A DNA stretch of 26,200 nucleotides from contig JBDRNZ010000024.1 of assembly GCA_043810515.1 (NCBI GenBank), positions 1-26,200 of the forward strand, written 5' to 3'. Source of the DNA: WJKQ01 sp043810515 (lineage in GTDB: Bacteria > Patescibacteriota > Gracilibacteria > UBA1369 > LOWO2-01-FULL-3). The translations under genes and the position numbers were made by a program. Positions 7,497 through 16,010 of this stretch are shown here, piece after piece (the first letter of the stretch is position 1; each line of letters starts with the position of its first letter). A model generated the notes under the pieces. That model had not been told where the DNA came from, did not search any database, and worked only from the letters and a program-made list of their open reading frames with translations.

Positions 7497-8810
7497 TTAA
7501 AAAGCGGTGGTGCGGCCTTTTCTCGTATCAAGAATAGTGTCGCTGGCACGCTCGTATTTAAAAGTATAATCAACTCCGCTACTGTAATAATAATCAATAG
7601 GACCAGTGCCAACGCCTATCGCGTCAGTTTCAATAATAAGCTTGTCGGGAAGTTTGTTCAGATTTTCTTCTCCCTTCCCTTCAATCAGCACGTTTGCAAA
7701 AATTTCACTGAGTAGATCCGAGTAATCAACTTTTCCATAATCGATTTCATTGTATCCGAGTGTCGAAAGCATCGCCTGTATAGTCCTGGTCAGCTGATAT
7801 CCCAGGGTTCCGCTTCCGAATTCCGTATAAACCGCAACAACATCATCATTTGCAAGATACATATACCAGTCAACAATTCTTTTTTCGGGATAAAGAACCT
7901 CAAAAGCCTTCAGCCCCTGAATTGTAAATGGCGTATATTGTGCGCCCGGAAAAGCAAGTTTTATATTCGCAAAATACTGGTTCGCGTCCATTTCAACATC
8001 ATTTGAATCCAGCACCACGCGTACAACCGCGGAATTTGGATATAGTCTCGCCGGTGAAAACTGCATGAACTCGCTGTCACGTCGGAGAAAAACAACCTCG
8101 CCGCTTCTTTCAATAACCTCCCACTTTCCGCTATCATATTTCATTTTGAACGGAATGTCCGTGCCATCATAATACGGCCAGTTCGTGTAAAGAGGATAAG
8201 GATCTCCGTCATTTTCATTCACGATAATCGTCCGGTAAATTATTTCCGCTACATCTCCTCTGGCAACGGGCTGTTCAGGATGAATGTATCCGTATTCATC
8301 CGGCAGAATTATATTGTGTTCTCTTGCATAAAAAGCATGAGGCGCATACCACGCCGACATCGGGACATCGACAAATATATCGCTCTGCACTTCGTCGGGA
8401 AGAGTTATTTTCGCCGCAAGCATCACCATTTTTAAAAATTCCGCCATGTTTACATTGTCGGCGGGTCTGAAAGTGCCGTCCGGGTATCCGTTAATAATAC
8501 CCGCATCCTGTCCGGCCATAACGTAATCAAAAAACCAGCTTGTTTCAGGTACATCCGGAAATTTCTTTTTATAGGAATCGGAAATTTCAATGCCGAAAGA
8601 ATTTATGATCAGTTTCATTGCCTCCGCGCGGTTGAGCAGATTATCCGGCCCGAACGTTCCATCTTCATATCCCTGAATAATTTCTTTTGAATCGAGATAT
8701 TCCACGGCATCATAATTTTCATGATCCTGAGGCACATCCGGAAAAGACCCCGCAAAAGCCTGCGAAGTCATCAAAATGAAAAACATCACCAGTAAAAATA
8801 TCTTTTTCAT
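7497..8810 (-). CDS. Exported SLH-domain protein with C-terminal PsbP-like region
   Basis: The 437-residue protein has a signal peptide (MKKIFLLVMFFILMTSQAFA, cleavage after AFA near residue 20) followed directly by three SLH repeats at about 22-80, 85-140 and 145-200. Each repeat contains an FPDVP or FVDVP start and a GY.DGTF.P core. From about 210 to 350 there is a PsbP-like segment, comparable to that in the 2242-3732 protein but with the domain order reversed. The remaining C-terminus is unassigned. It is expected to be secreted and held on the cell surface through the SLH repeats. It begins 22 nt after hisS and heads the SLH - small membrane protein - malic enzyme operon. Confidence 0.85.
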   Translation of the reverse strand: MKKIFLLVMFFILMTSQAFAGSFPDVPQDHENYDAVEYLDSKEIIQGYEDGTFGPDNLLNRAEAMKLIINSFGIEISDSYKKKFPDVPETSWFFDYVMAGQDAGIINGYPDGTFRPADNVNMAEFLKMVMLAAKITLPDEVQSDIFVDVPMSAWYAPHAFYAREHNIILPDEYGYIHPEQPVARGDVAEIIYRTIIVNENDGDPYPLYTNWPYYDGTDIPFKMKYDSGKWEVIERSGEVVFLRRDSEFMQFSPARLYPNSAVVRVVLDSNDVEMDANQYFANIKLAFPGAQYTPFTIQGLKAFEVLYPEKRIVDWYMYLANDDVVAVYTEFGSGTLGYQLTRTIQAMLSTLGYNEIDYGKVDYSDLLSEIFANVLIEGKGEENLNKLPDKLIIETDAIGVGTGPIDYYYSSGVDYTFKYERASDTILDTRKGRTTAF

Positions 8811-8831
8811 ACCGACAATATAACATTACTA

Positions 8832-10178
8832 TTATGAATATAAAAGTTCTCCGGGAGTATACTTGTCCAGATTTTTTTCGCCAATCAGCTTAACAAGTCT
8901 TTCCGCAACTTTTTCCATTTTAACGGTTTCCTGAATGCCCTTTTTCATGTCACGAATAATAGCGTTTCCCTCGCGCACTTCGGTTATCCCGATAAGAACA
9001 GCATAAGCAACGCGAAATTTATCCGCGATTCTCAGCTGAATATTAATGGATCCTTTTCCTAAAGCGCCCATGGTTTTTATTCCGGCTTCCCTGAGCTCGT
9101 CAATCAGACCGAGACATTTCTTTTTTGCCTCATTTCCGAGCTGTGCCACAAAAACATGTAGCTCGTCCTTCGAGGGAACGACGATTTTTTCTCTTTTCAT
9201 GTTGGAAATAATTCTTTCAATGCCACCGGCATAGCCGACGGCCGGAGTATTTTGCCCGCCCATTAATTCTATCAGTCCGTCATACCGTCCACCTCCGCCT
9301 ATCGCGTTCTGGGAGCCGTCTCTTTTATCCCAGAATTCAAAAACCGTCTTCGTATAATAATCAAGTCCGCGGACAAGTTTTGGATTTTCTTCATATTTGA
9401 TTCCTATTTCATCGAGATATTCAATAAGCTCGGCGTGAAAATCGAGAGATTCTTTATCGAGATGGTCTTTCATAGCCGGAGCGAGCTGGGCAAGAATCAT
9501 GCAATCCTCTTCTTTGCAGTCCAGAAGTCGCAGAGGATTTTCATGGAGTCTTCTTTTGCAGTCTTCGCACAGCGAACGCTCTTTTCCGACATAATAATCT
9601 TCCAATATCTGCATATATTTTTTTCTGGCTTCCGCCGTACCTATCGTATTCAGCTGCAAATTAAAAAGTCCGTCTATTCCAAGATCTTCATGAATTTTAT
9701 TTGCCAGCTGAATGCATTGCGCGTCCAAAGCCGGATCGCTCTCACCGATAACTTCAAATCCGAACTGCCAGAACTGCCTGTATCTTCCTTTTTGAGGTCT
9801 GTCATAACGGAAATGCGGTTCAAGATAATACAAAAGCACCGGCTGCGGAAGCTTATTCATACCATGCTGTATAAAAGCTCTCGCGACGCCAGCCGTTCCT
9901 TCCGGTTTCAGCGTAAGACTGCGGCCTTTCCGATCTTCAAAAGTGTACATTTCCTTTGAAACTATATCCGAGCTGTCGCCTATACTTCGTTTAAAAACCT
10001 CGGTATCCTCAAAAATCGGCGTTGATATACGTCTAAAACCTGCCTGCCTCGCTCTGTGCCTCACGACTTTCTTTATGTAAGTATAATATTCATGATCATC
10101 GGGCAAGATATCATGAACCCCGCGCGGAGTTTGAAAAGGCGCATATTTGACGAAATTTTCTTCTTTTTCTTCGGGCAT
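8832..10178 (-). CDS. hisS: Histidyl-tRNA synthetase
   Basis: This class II synthetase charges tRNA-His. The reading gives 448 residues from the ATG at 10178 (MPEEKEENF). The frame stays open 30 nt further upstream, but that would overlap the next gene and add non-family residues. Motifs visible are TPRGVHDILP at the N-terminus, motif 2 around YRQFWQFGFEVIG, TLKPEGTAGVARAF, the HisA motif RGLDYYTKTVFEF, and GGGGRYDGLIELMGG. The C-terminal anticodon-binding domain begins near VPSKDELHVFVAQLG. A CxxC...CxxxxC cysteine cluster (LCEDCKRR...LLDCKEEDC) is present in the insertion domain, as in many bacterial HisRS proteins. All catalytic regions look complete. It lies between a lipoprotein gene and an SLH gene on the same strand. 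Confidence 0.95.
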   Translation of the reverse strand: MPEEKEENFVKYAPFQTPRGVHDILPDDHEYYTYIKKVVRHRARQAGFRRISTPIFEDTEVFKRSIGDSSDIVSKEMYTFEDRKGRSLTLKPEGTAGVARAFIQHGMNKLPQPVLLYYLEPHFRYDRPQKGRYRQFWQFGFEVIGESDPALDAQCIQLANKIHEDLGIDGLFNLQLNTIGTAEARKKYMQILEDYYVGKERSLCEDCKRRLHENPLRLLDCKEEDCMILAQLAPAMKDHLDKESLDFHAELIEYLDEIGIKYEENPKLVRGLDYYTKTVFEFWDKRDGSQNAIGGGGRYDGLIELMGGQNTPAVGYAGGIERIISNMKREKIVVPSKDELHVFVAQLGNEAKKKCLGLIDELREAGIKTMGALGKGSINIQLRIADKFRVAYAVLIGITEVREGNAIIRDMKKGIQETVKMEKVAERLVKLIGEKNLDKYTPGELLYS

Positions 10179-10194
10179 AAAATTGAAACAAATC

Positions 10195-10815
10195 TTACAA
10201 ATTCTCAACGCTCAAACACAACTTTGCGGCCTGAGCAGCTATATAATCAAAATTTTCTTCGTTCAGATAGGAATCCGCAACGCACTGCAAATACTTACTT
10301 GGTGCCAACTCCTTCATATAAATAAGTTTTCTGGTTGTTGATCCAAAACTTTCGATAGAAAGATACGTGGCGATATAGCTGTCTGCCGACTTAACACCAA
10401 GATGAGTGTCTGTCGAATAAATTCCCGTAAAAAGATCGTTCGCATCCTCTAATGATGGCGCAACTGTCATAACGCTTACTATAACTCCTCCGACTCCAAA
10501 ACCGTCAACGGAGTGCATTGCGCTCACCCCATAAATATCACTGTTACAGCTCCATCCTTCATCTTCCGTTCCGGGACATGTGAGCTTTATCCCAAGATCC
10601 GTATTTTCAATAACCTGACCCGTAAGCGTTGCGTCCGCGGTCTGTGATTCAATCTCATCAATAAGAGAACTGTCCACTGCTCCGATATCACTCTCGCCAG
10701 CCGAAGATCCATCATCTGTTGTATTGGAAACCATGCTTGAGCATCCGGCCGCAGCCAGCGCCAAAACGATAAAAACACTTCCTGTAAATAAGGATAGTTT
10801 TGAATGTATCTTCAT
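10195..10815 (-). CDS. Lipoprotein with PsbP-like domain
   Basis: The product is about 206 residues from the ATG at 10815, chosen because it fits the promoter at 10847-10875 and gives a normal signal peptide. The lipobox is LAAAGC, so the Cys after it is predicted to be lipidated and the protein held on the outer face of the membrane. A Ser/Asp/Gly-rich linker follows, then a region of about 140 residues (LGIKLTCPG..., with DANDLFTGI and SYIATYLSIESFG) that resembles the PsbP-like parts of the two SLH proteins. Three further cysteines could form disulphides outside the cell. The function is unknown. It ends 16 nt before hisS, so it may share a transcript with it. Confidence 0.75.
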   Translation of the reverse strand: MKIHSKLSLFTGSVFIVLALAAAGCSSMVSNTTDDGSSAGESDIGAVDSSLIDEIESQTADATLTGQVIENTDLGIKLTCPGTEDEGWSCNSDIYGVSAMHSVDGFGVGGVIVSVMTVAPSLEDANDLFTGIYSTDTHLGVKSADSYIATYLSIESFGSTTRKLIYMKELAPSKYLQCVADSYLNEENFDYIAAQAAKLCLSVENL

Positions 10816-10846
10816 GATTGAAAAATTAAATGACATTGTAGCACAA

Positions 10847-10875
10847 ATTCTAATCTTTCAAGGCCGATAAGTCAA
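10847..10875 (-). promoter_or_regulatory. Sigma-70-type promoter for the lipoprotein gene
   Basis: On the minus strand TTGACT (10870-10875) and TAGAAT (10847-10852) are 17 bp apart, each matching five of six consensus bases. The predicted start near 10840 gives a leader of about 25 nt before the ATG at 10815. A TGCTACAAT extended -10 element lies just downstream as an alternative. Confidence 0.6.
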
Positions 10876-10884
10876 ACATCGCAC

Positions 10885-11910
10885 TTACCATATTTCGAAA
10901 GATGTTGTTGGGATAACGTTTGAAGCCGGCGCGAAAACTTTGTTTGAATATTTATATATGTAATGCGCGCCGCACGCGATCATTGCGGCATTATCGGTGC
11001 AAAATTTTATTTCAGACGGATGGCGAAATTTTACGCCGACAGGTATTTTACGCATTATAGCCTCGCGAAGTTTGATATTTGCGGACACTCCGCCGGCCAG
11101 ATGGATTTCTTTGATTTTTTCGAATTTTTCCGCGGCCCAAAGCAGTTTTTAAGACAAAATATCCACGACTGTCTCCTGAAAACTCTCCGCGATATAGGAC
11201 TTAAACTGTTCCTACAAAGTATGATTTTTCGCATAATTCTTTACCTCATTCAAAACCGCCGTCTTCAGCCCTGAAAAACTAAAATCGAGACTGCCTTTTT
11301 CCAGAAAAATCCTGGGAAAATTAAATCTTTTTCCGTCACCTTTAACGGAAATACTGGAAATTGCCGGCCCGCCAGGATACGGCAGCCCGAGAATGCGCGC
11401 CACCTTGTCAAAAGCTTCTCCCGCCGCATCGTCGCGCGTTTCGCCGATAACCTCAAAATCATTATGCCCGTTCATTAAAATAAGTTCATTGTGCCCGCCG
11501 GACACCGTCAGGATCAAAACCGGAAATTTTATTTCCTCATCCGCCTCAAGCCAGTTCGAATAAATATGTCCGACAATATGCTGAACGGGAATTAAAGGTT
11601 TGTCTTTCACGTACGAGATGACACTCGCCGTTTCCGTTCCGATAATAAGAGAGCTCACAAGCCCCGGGCCGTTTGTAACCGCAATCGCGTTTATGTCATT
11701 CCATCCGCACCCTGCCGCGTCTAGACATTCGTCAAGAACCGGAATCATTTTCAGAATATGTTCCCTCGCAGCGACTTCCGGGACGACACCACCTGTTTTT
11801 GCGTGAAGATCAATCTGCGACGCGATTACATTCGAAATTATCCTGCGCCCGTTCTCAACTATGGCGCATGATGTTTCATCACATGATGTTTCGATTCCAA
11901 GTATTTTCAT
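10885..11910 (-). pseudogene. tsaD: tsaD (tRNA t6A synthesis) interrupted by two in-frame stop codons
   Basis: TsaD is the ASKHA-fold subunit that transfers threonylcarbamoyl to A37 of ANN-decoding tRNAs; it is essential in most bacteria. The whole 1026-nt frame encodes a normal-length protein (about 340 residues): MKILGIETSCDETS, the metal-binding His pair in VQHIVGHIYSN, SGGHNELIL, FSFSGLKTAVL, SFQETVVDIL, LAGGVSANIKLREA and the C-terminal TDNAAMIA. The same frame contains TAG at 11212-11214 (after KNHTL) and TAA at 11149-11151 (after VVDILS). No indel is needed, since residues before, between and after the stops align with the family. As read, translation yields 232 residues without the C-terminal lobe. 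Either this copy has been inactivated recently, the stops are read through, or the sequence is wrong at two sites. It is divergent from cca. Confidence 0.85.
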
Positions 11911-11936
11911 GCACTAATGTTACAAGAGTTTCAAAC

Positions 11937-11965
11937 TGGAAAAAAGGCTTATTTTAAGGTACAAT
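11937..11965 (+). promoter_or_regulatory. Promoter candidate for cca
   Basis: TGGAAA (11937-11942) and TACAAT (11960-11965) are separated by 17 bp. The -10 matches five of six and the -35 four of six. A start near 11972 would give a 20-nt leader to the ATG at 11992. This argues against translation from the earlier ATG at 11917. Confidence 0.4.
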
Positions 11966-11991
11966 TAAAAGACGAAATTCACCTCATTCAC

Positions 11992-13335
11992 ATGAAAGCC
12001 ACATCGGTAGAAATTATAGAAAAATTGAAAGCGGCCGGCCACGAGGCATACTGGGCCGGCGGATGCGTGCGTGACATGCTTTTGGGAATAGAACCGAAAG
12101 ATTTTGATATAGTCACGTCGGCAAAGCCTGATGAAATCGAACATTTGCTTGAACACACGATTCCGATTGGAAAACAATTCGGGGTCATACTCGCGATAAA
12201 AAACGGCCATAATTTTGAAATAGCGACTTTTAGATCTGACAGCGGATACAGCGATGGACGACGTCCGGACGCGGTGCAGTTCACAAACGCGGAAGAGGAC
12301 GCGCAAAGAAGGGATTTTACAATAAACGCGCTTTTTTATGATCCGACTCAGGACCGGATAATAGATTATGTCGGCGGACAGAAAGATCTCAATGAAAAAC
12401 TTATAAGATTTATTGGCAATCCGGATGAAAGAATAAAAGAGGATCATCTTCGTATATTGCGCGCGGTTCGTTTTAAAAACAGCTACGGCATGCAGTATCA
12501 TCCCGACACATACAAAGCAATAAAAGAAAACGTCGCGCTTGTGAAAGATATTTCCGCGGAAAGAATAAAAGACGAACTAAACAAAATGATCACCGGAAAC
12601 AATGCCGGCCGCGCGTTTGAAGAGCTTTTCGAAATAGGCGCTCTGGAAATATTGATTCCGGAACTCTGCAAACTAAAAGGTCTCGCCCAGCCGTTGGAAT
12701 ATCACACCGAAGGCGATGTTTGGGATCATTCACTTCTCGCGCTGGACAGTCTTACCGACGAGGAAGGGGATCCAGGCCCGCTCCCGGCCGAGCCGCCGTC
12801 GATCGCTCTGAAGTGGGCGGCGCTTTTTCATGACATCGGAAAATACGATACTTTTACTTCCGAGGGCGAGAGAATAAGATATGACAGACACGCGGAAGTC
12901 GGTGCTGAAATAGCGAAAAAAATTATGAACCGGCTTCATTTCCCGAAAAAAGTTGTGGATCGTACATGCTGGCTCATAGAACATCACATGATGGTTGACC
13001 CTCTTTTTGAAATGCCTCAGGGCCGCAGACGCCACTGGTTTCTGGAGCCCGGTTTTGAAGAACTTCTCGAAGTATATAGGGTCGATGCCATGGCCATAAA
13101 ACCAAAAGACCTGTCTGTTTATGAAGAATTGAAAAAATTATACGGCCACGAAATCGCAAAACTGAAATTGATTCCGAAAAAACTGTTAAGCGGAAACGAC
13201 ATTATGAAAATTCTTAAGATAGAACCCGGCTCAAAAGTCGGGGAAATTCAGAGTGATATACGAAACGCACAGCTTGAAGGAACACTAAAAACCTCTGCTC
13301 AGGCCAAAAAATATATCAGGGAAAAATACCTTTAG
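11992..13335 (+). CDS. cca: CCA-adding tRNA nucleotidyltransferase with HD domain
   Basis: This class II nucleotidyltransferase builds or repairs the 3' CCA end of tRNAs. From the ATG at 11992 the protein is about 447 residues. Seen are the GGCVRDMLLG loop, the catalytic DFDIV carboxylates, RRDFTINAL, the DYVGGQKDL segment, and RIKEDHLRILRAVRF of the neck region. A C-terminal HD phosphohydrolase domain follows, with DHSLLALD, FHDIGKYDTF and a later IEHHMM. An earlier ATG at 11917 would add 25 residues that lack family resemblance and would begin upstream of the promoter candidate. The gene is divergent from tsaD and overlaps the convergent bactofilin-like gene by 4 bp. The tRNA-Gly in this window already encodes its CCA, so the role here may be repair or completion of other tRNAs. 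Confidence 0.93.
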   Translation: MKATSVEIIEKLKAAGHEAYWAGGCVRDMLLGIEPKDFDIVTSAKPDEIEHLLEHTIPIGKQFGVILAIKNGHNFEIATFRSDSGYSDGRRPDAVQFTNAEEDAQRRDFTINALFYDPTQDRIIDYVGGQKDLNEKLIRFIGNPDERIKEDHLRILRAVRFKNSYGMQYHPDTYKAIKENVALVKDISAERIKDELNKMITGNNAGRAFEELFEIGALEILIPELCKLKGLAQPLEYHTEGDVWDHSLLALDSLTDEEGDPGPLPAEPPSIALKWAALFHDIGKYDTFTSEGERIRYDRHAEVGAEIAKKIMNRLHFPKKVVDRTCWLIEHHMMVDPLFEMPQGRRRHWFLEPGFEELLEVYRVDAMAIKPKDLSVYEELKKLYGHEIAKLKLIPKKLLSGNDIMKILKIEPGSKVGEIQSDIRNAQLEGTLKTSAQAKKYIREKYL

Positions 13336-14477
13336 ATTTTTGCTTTCGCTTTCAAAAATCCAAAAACGTCCTTTTTGTAATACATAATGGCTCCGACACC
13401 GATGAAGAATAGAATCAGATTAAAGATCCATCCGACAACGGGCAGAGTTCCGATTGCATAATAAAGAACCAGAACAAGCGCCATTCCAAAAAACAGCTTC
13501 ACTTTTGATACTGCTTTTTTATGGTAGTTGACCATATAGCTCGTGATCCATGCCGCCACGAAAATTTTTGCCATATACATCGCGACAAAAAGAAGCGCGA
13601 GCGTAATCAGGCCGATTGGAAGACCGATAAGAGTGATCATAAGAATTATTGAGCCAACAAGACCGATAAGAACCGTCAAAACTCCGATACCGAGAGATTT
13701 TAAAACCCGTTCTCTTGTAATATTTCCGGAGTTCACAAAAAGTTTTGGTATCGTGAGAACAAGAATCAGAGTAATAAGTAGCGCTCCGGTAAGATCAATT
13801 CCTTTCTTGAGGAGATAGGCATAAGTCATGCCTTTTAGATAATTTTTCTTTTCAAATTGGTTGAAGGAAGTCTCGCCGCTGACAATACCTGCAGGAATTT
13901 TCGCCTCTATTATTGCCGAATAATTAAGATCGCCGCCTATCTTTGCCGACTCGGATACACTGAGAGTGTCTTCTATGGTAACGACCACATCTCTGCCTAC
14001 TGTTCCGTTTAGAATAAACACGCCCATTGCTCCGCGGACGTCCTCTTTTACCTCTCCGCCAATGGTCAATATGCCGCTACCTGCCAGTACACTACCGGAA
14101 ATTGTCGAACTTTTTGCTATATCAATCTGTCCGCCTGCTGTAATGACGTCATCGCCCACATTTCCAAAAATTGTAATCTGGCCGCCAAAAACGCGCAGGT
14201 CGCCTCCGATATTTCCCATTATCGTAACTCTGCCGCCGACAACAAGTACATCCTCAAGAACATTTCCGTTCACAACAACATTTCCTCCGGCAATAATCAG
14301 ATCTCCGGCAATATCGGCATCAACATTTGCATTTCCGGCAAAAACATAAGCGTCATCACTCAGGCTTTTTGATAAAAACACGTTCTGCGCGGCTTCCAGA
14401 TTGAAAGCGGACGCGGTTGAAACCGTGACGATACTTGTCGCCAGCATGGCCAGAACAGCAATAAAAATCTTTTTCAT
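13332..14477 (-). CDS. Exported bactofilin-like beta-helix protein with C-terminal membrane domain
   Basis: The 381-residue protein opens with a signal peptide (MKKIFIAVLAMLATSIVTVS, probable cleavage after ASA near 24). Residues about 30-190 are short repeats rich in Gly, Val, Ile and Asn (patterns like GDLIIAGGNVVVNGNVLEDV and GGDLRVFGGQITIFGNVGDD), the pattern of a right-handed beta helix as in bactofilins (polymer-forming cytoskeletal family). The C-terminal third, about 235-375, holds four or five hydrophobic helices. Bactofilins are normally cytoplasmic, so the signal peptide here places the helix outside the membrane. The role is probably structural in the envelope, which is an inference. 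A promoter candidate lies at 14502-14530, and the gene overlaps cca tail to tail by 4 bp. Confidence 0.8.
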   Translation of the reverse strand: MKKIFIAVLAMLATSIVTVSTASAFNLEAAQNVFLSKSLSDDAYVFAGNANVDADIAGDLIIAGGNVVVNGNVLEDVLVVGGRVTIMGNIGGDLRVFGGQITIFGNVGDDVITAGGQIDIAKSSTISGSVLAGSGILTIGGEVKEDVRGAMGVFILNGTVGRDVVVTIEDTLSVSESAKIGGDLNYSAIIEAKIPAGIVSGETSFNQFEKKNYLKGMTYAYLLKKGIDLTGALLITLILVLTIPKLFVNSGNITRERVLKSLGIGVLTVLIGLVGSIILMITLIGLPIGLITLALLFVAMYMAKIFVAAWITSYMVNYHKKAVSKVKLFFGMALVLVLYYAIGTLPVVGWIFNLILFFIGVGAIMYYKKDVFGFLKAKAKI

Positions 14478-14501
14478 AAGAATAGGTTAAATTTAATAGA
14501 G

Positions 14502-14530
14502 ATTATATGACAAAACTCGCTCTTTTTTAA
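14502..14530 (-). promoter_or_regulatory. Promoter candidate for the bactofilin-like gene
   Basis: On the minus strand TTAAAA (14525-14530) and a perfect TATAAT (14502-14507) are spaced 17 bp apart. A start near 14495 leaves a leader of about 18 nt to the ATG at 14477. The -35 matches only four of six. Confidence 0.45.
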
Positions 14531-14549
14531 CAAACTGGAATTGACAGAC

Positions 14550-15962
14550 TTATAGCTGGCGTTCTAGTAAGCATACGTTTTCAATATGGTATGTATGGGG
14601 AAACATATCGACCGGCTGTACGATTTTTACGTTATATCCGTATTCTTTGAAAAAAGCGCAGTCCCGTGCCAGAGTTGATGGATTACAGGAAACATAAATA
14701 ACCTGGCTGGGCCCGAAATCATTTATTTGTTTTATTATTTTTTCGGTAATGCCGGCCCTCGGCGGATCAATAACGACAAGGCCGGGCCGCTCTTTTAAGG
14801 ATTTCAGAGCCTTATTAACATCTCCCGTAAAAAAATCGATATTAAATATCTTATTATTGCGCGCGTTTTCGTTCGCGGCCCTCACAGCCGCCTCCTCTTT
14901 CTCGATTCCGAAAACCTGCCCGCAGTGCTTTGCCAGAAAAAGTCCTATCGTTCCAGTTCCGCAAAAAAGATCAAAAACTGTTTCATGGCTTTTCTCTCCG
15001 GCCATATCCACGACCTGACTATACAACTTTTCCGCCTGCTTTGTGTTAACCTGAAAAAAGGCCGACGGCAGAATATCAAATTGCATTTCATCGCCGTTTT
15101 CAAGAATCATTCTCTCGGAAAAATATTTTTTGCCGTAAATCAGGGTTTCCTCAATCCTTTTTGGAATTCCTCTTCTGCTGATAATTTTCGACCAGTATAC
15201 CGAAACAATTTTTTTGCCCACGCCCCCGCCCTCACTTTCGCCGCCGGCGCGCCTTATCGCATCAACATTAGCTTCAAGCTCCTCCGCAAAATTTTCCGGC
15301 ACTTCCCCGGCTGTGACCAGATTTACCATCACTTCGCCCGTCCTTTTTCCTTCGCGGATAACAAGCGATTTTAAAAATCCCTCGTTTGTGGAATATTTTC
15401 TTGGCGCCCAGCTTTTTTGAATGCACAGCTCGCGTACCGCGTTCACGATTTTTGTTGAGAATTCCGATTGCAGCATACATTCGTTGATATCCATAATGTC
15501 ATATCGCCTTCCGGGCACATGAAGCCCCAGCGCAAAATTCATCTCCGCGTCATATCCGAAAGAAAATTCCATTTTGTTCCGGTAATAAAACTGATCCTCC
15601 GCCCCGATGATTTGCTTAACCGGCGGATCTGGAATTTTCCCTATCCTTTCAAACGCGTCAATAACCTGCTGTTTTTTGAATTCCAGCTGTTTTTCGTATG
15701 CCATAAACTGCAGCTGACAGCCTCCGCATTTGTCGGCATGTTGACAACGGCATCTGCATCTGTTTTTTGAGGGTTTGATAATTTCAACAAGTTCCGCTTC
15801 CGCAAAATTGCTTTTAATTCTTCGGAATGAAGCTCTGACCTTGTCTCCCGGCATTGCACCTTCCACGAACACGGCCATTCCTTCATGCTTCCCGATTCCC
15901 GCGCCGCCAAAAGCGAGTTCGCATATATCAAGTTCAACAATCTGCCCTTTCATCCTTTGCAT
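14550..15962 (-). CDS. 23S rRNA (uracil-5-)-methyltransferase, RlmD/RumA family
   Basis: This is a SAM-dependent RNA m5U methyltransferase of about 470 residues. An N-terminal TRAM domain (residues 5-60) binds RNA. A cysteine cluster CRCRC...CGGC near 69-82 matches the iron-sulphur site of RumA. The Rossmann motif is FDLFCGTGTIGLF; further on come VVIDPPRAGI and the catalytic VSCNPSTLARD near the C-terminus, with the nucleophilic Cys present. RlmD, RlmC/RlmCD and TrmA-like enzymes share this layout, so the exact target uridine is uncertain. An ATG at 15962 was chosen; an in-frame ATG at 15953 and a TTG at 15968 are alternatives. A stretch near the middle (GGESEGGGVGKK) is a Gly/Glu-rich insertion. 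Confidence 0.9.
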   Translation of the reverse strand: MQRMKGQIVELDICELAFGGAGIGKHEGMAVFVEGAMPGDKVRASFRRIKSNFAEAELVEIIKPSKNRCRCRCQHADKCGGCQLQFMAYEKQLEFKKQQVIDAFERIGKIPDPPVKQIIGAEDQFYYRNKMEFSFGYDAEMNFALGLHVPGRRYDIMDINECMLQSEFSTKIVNAVRELCIQKSWAPRKYSTNEGFLKSLVIREGKRTGEVMVNLVTAGEVPENFAEELEANVDAIRRAGGESEGGGVGKKIVSVYWSKIISRRGIPKRIEETLIYGKKYFSERMILENGDEMQFDILPSAFFQVNTKQAEKLYSQVVDMAGEKSHETVFDLFCGTGTIGLFLAKHCGQVFGIEKEEAAVRAANENARNNKIFNIDFFTGDVNKALKSLKERPGLVVIDPPRAGITEKIIKQINDFGPSQVIYVSCNPSTLARDCAFFKEYGYNVKIVQPVDMFPHTYHIENVCLLERQL

Positions 15963-16010
15963 AGGCAAATAAATTAGGTAGCGCTAACCCTACCATACCA
16001 CCGCGCATAT

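Noticed and set aside
9435..9959. 174-residue plus-strand open frame
   Set aside because: It is antisense to hisS, and its Phe/Ile/Ser-rich translation looks like a shadow of that gene.
11149..11214. Frameshift as the explanation for the broken tsaD
   Set aside because: Both pieces are in the same frame, and the residues between and after the two stops align with the family without any indel, so these are nonsense codons.
10885..11910. Stop-codon reassignment to explain the tsaD stops
   Set aside because: TAA and TAG end many other genes here at the expected family length, for example recJ with TAA and cca with TAG.
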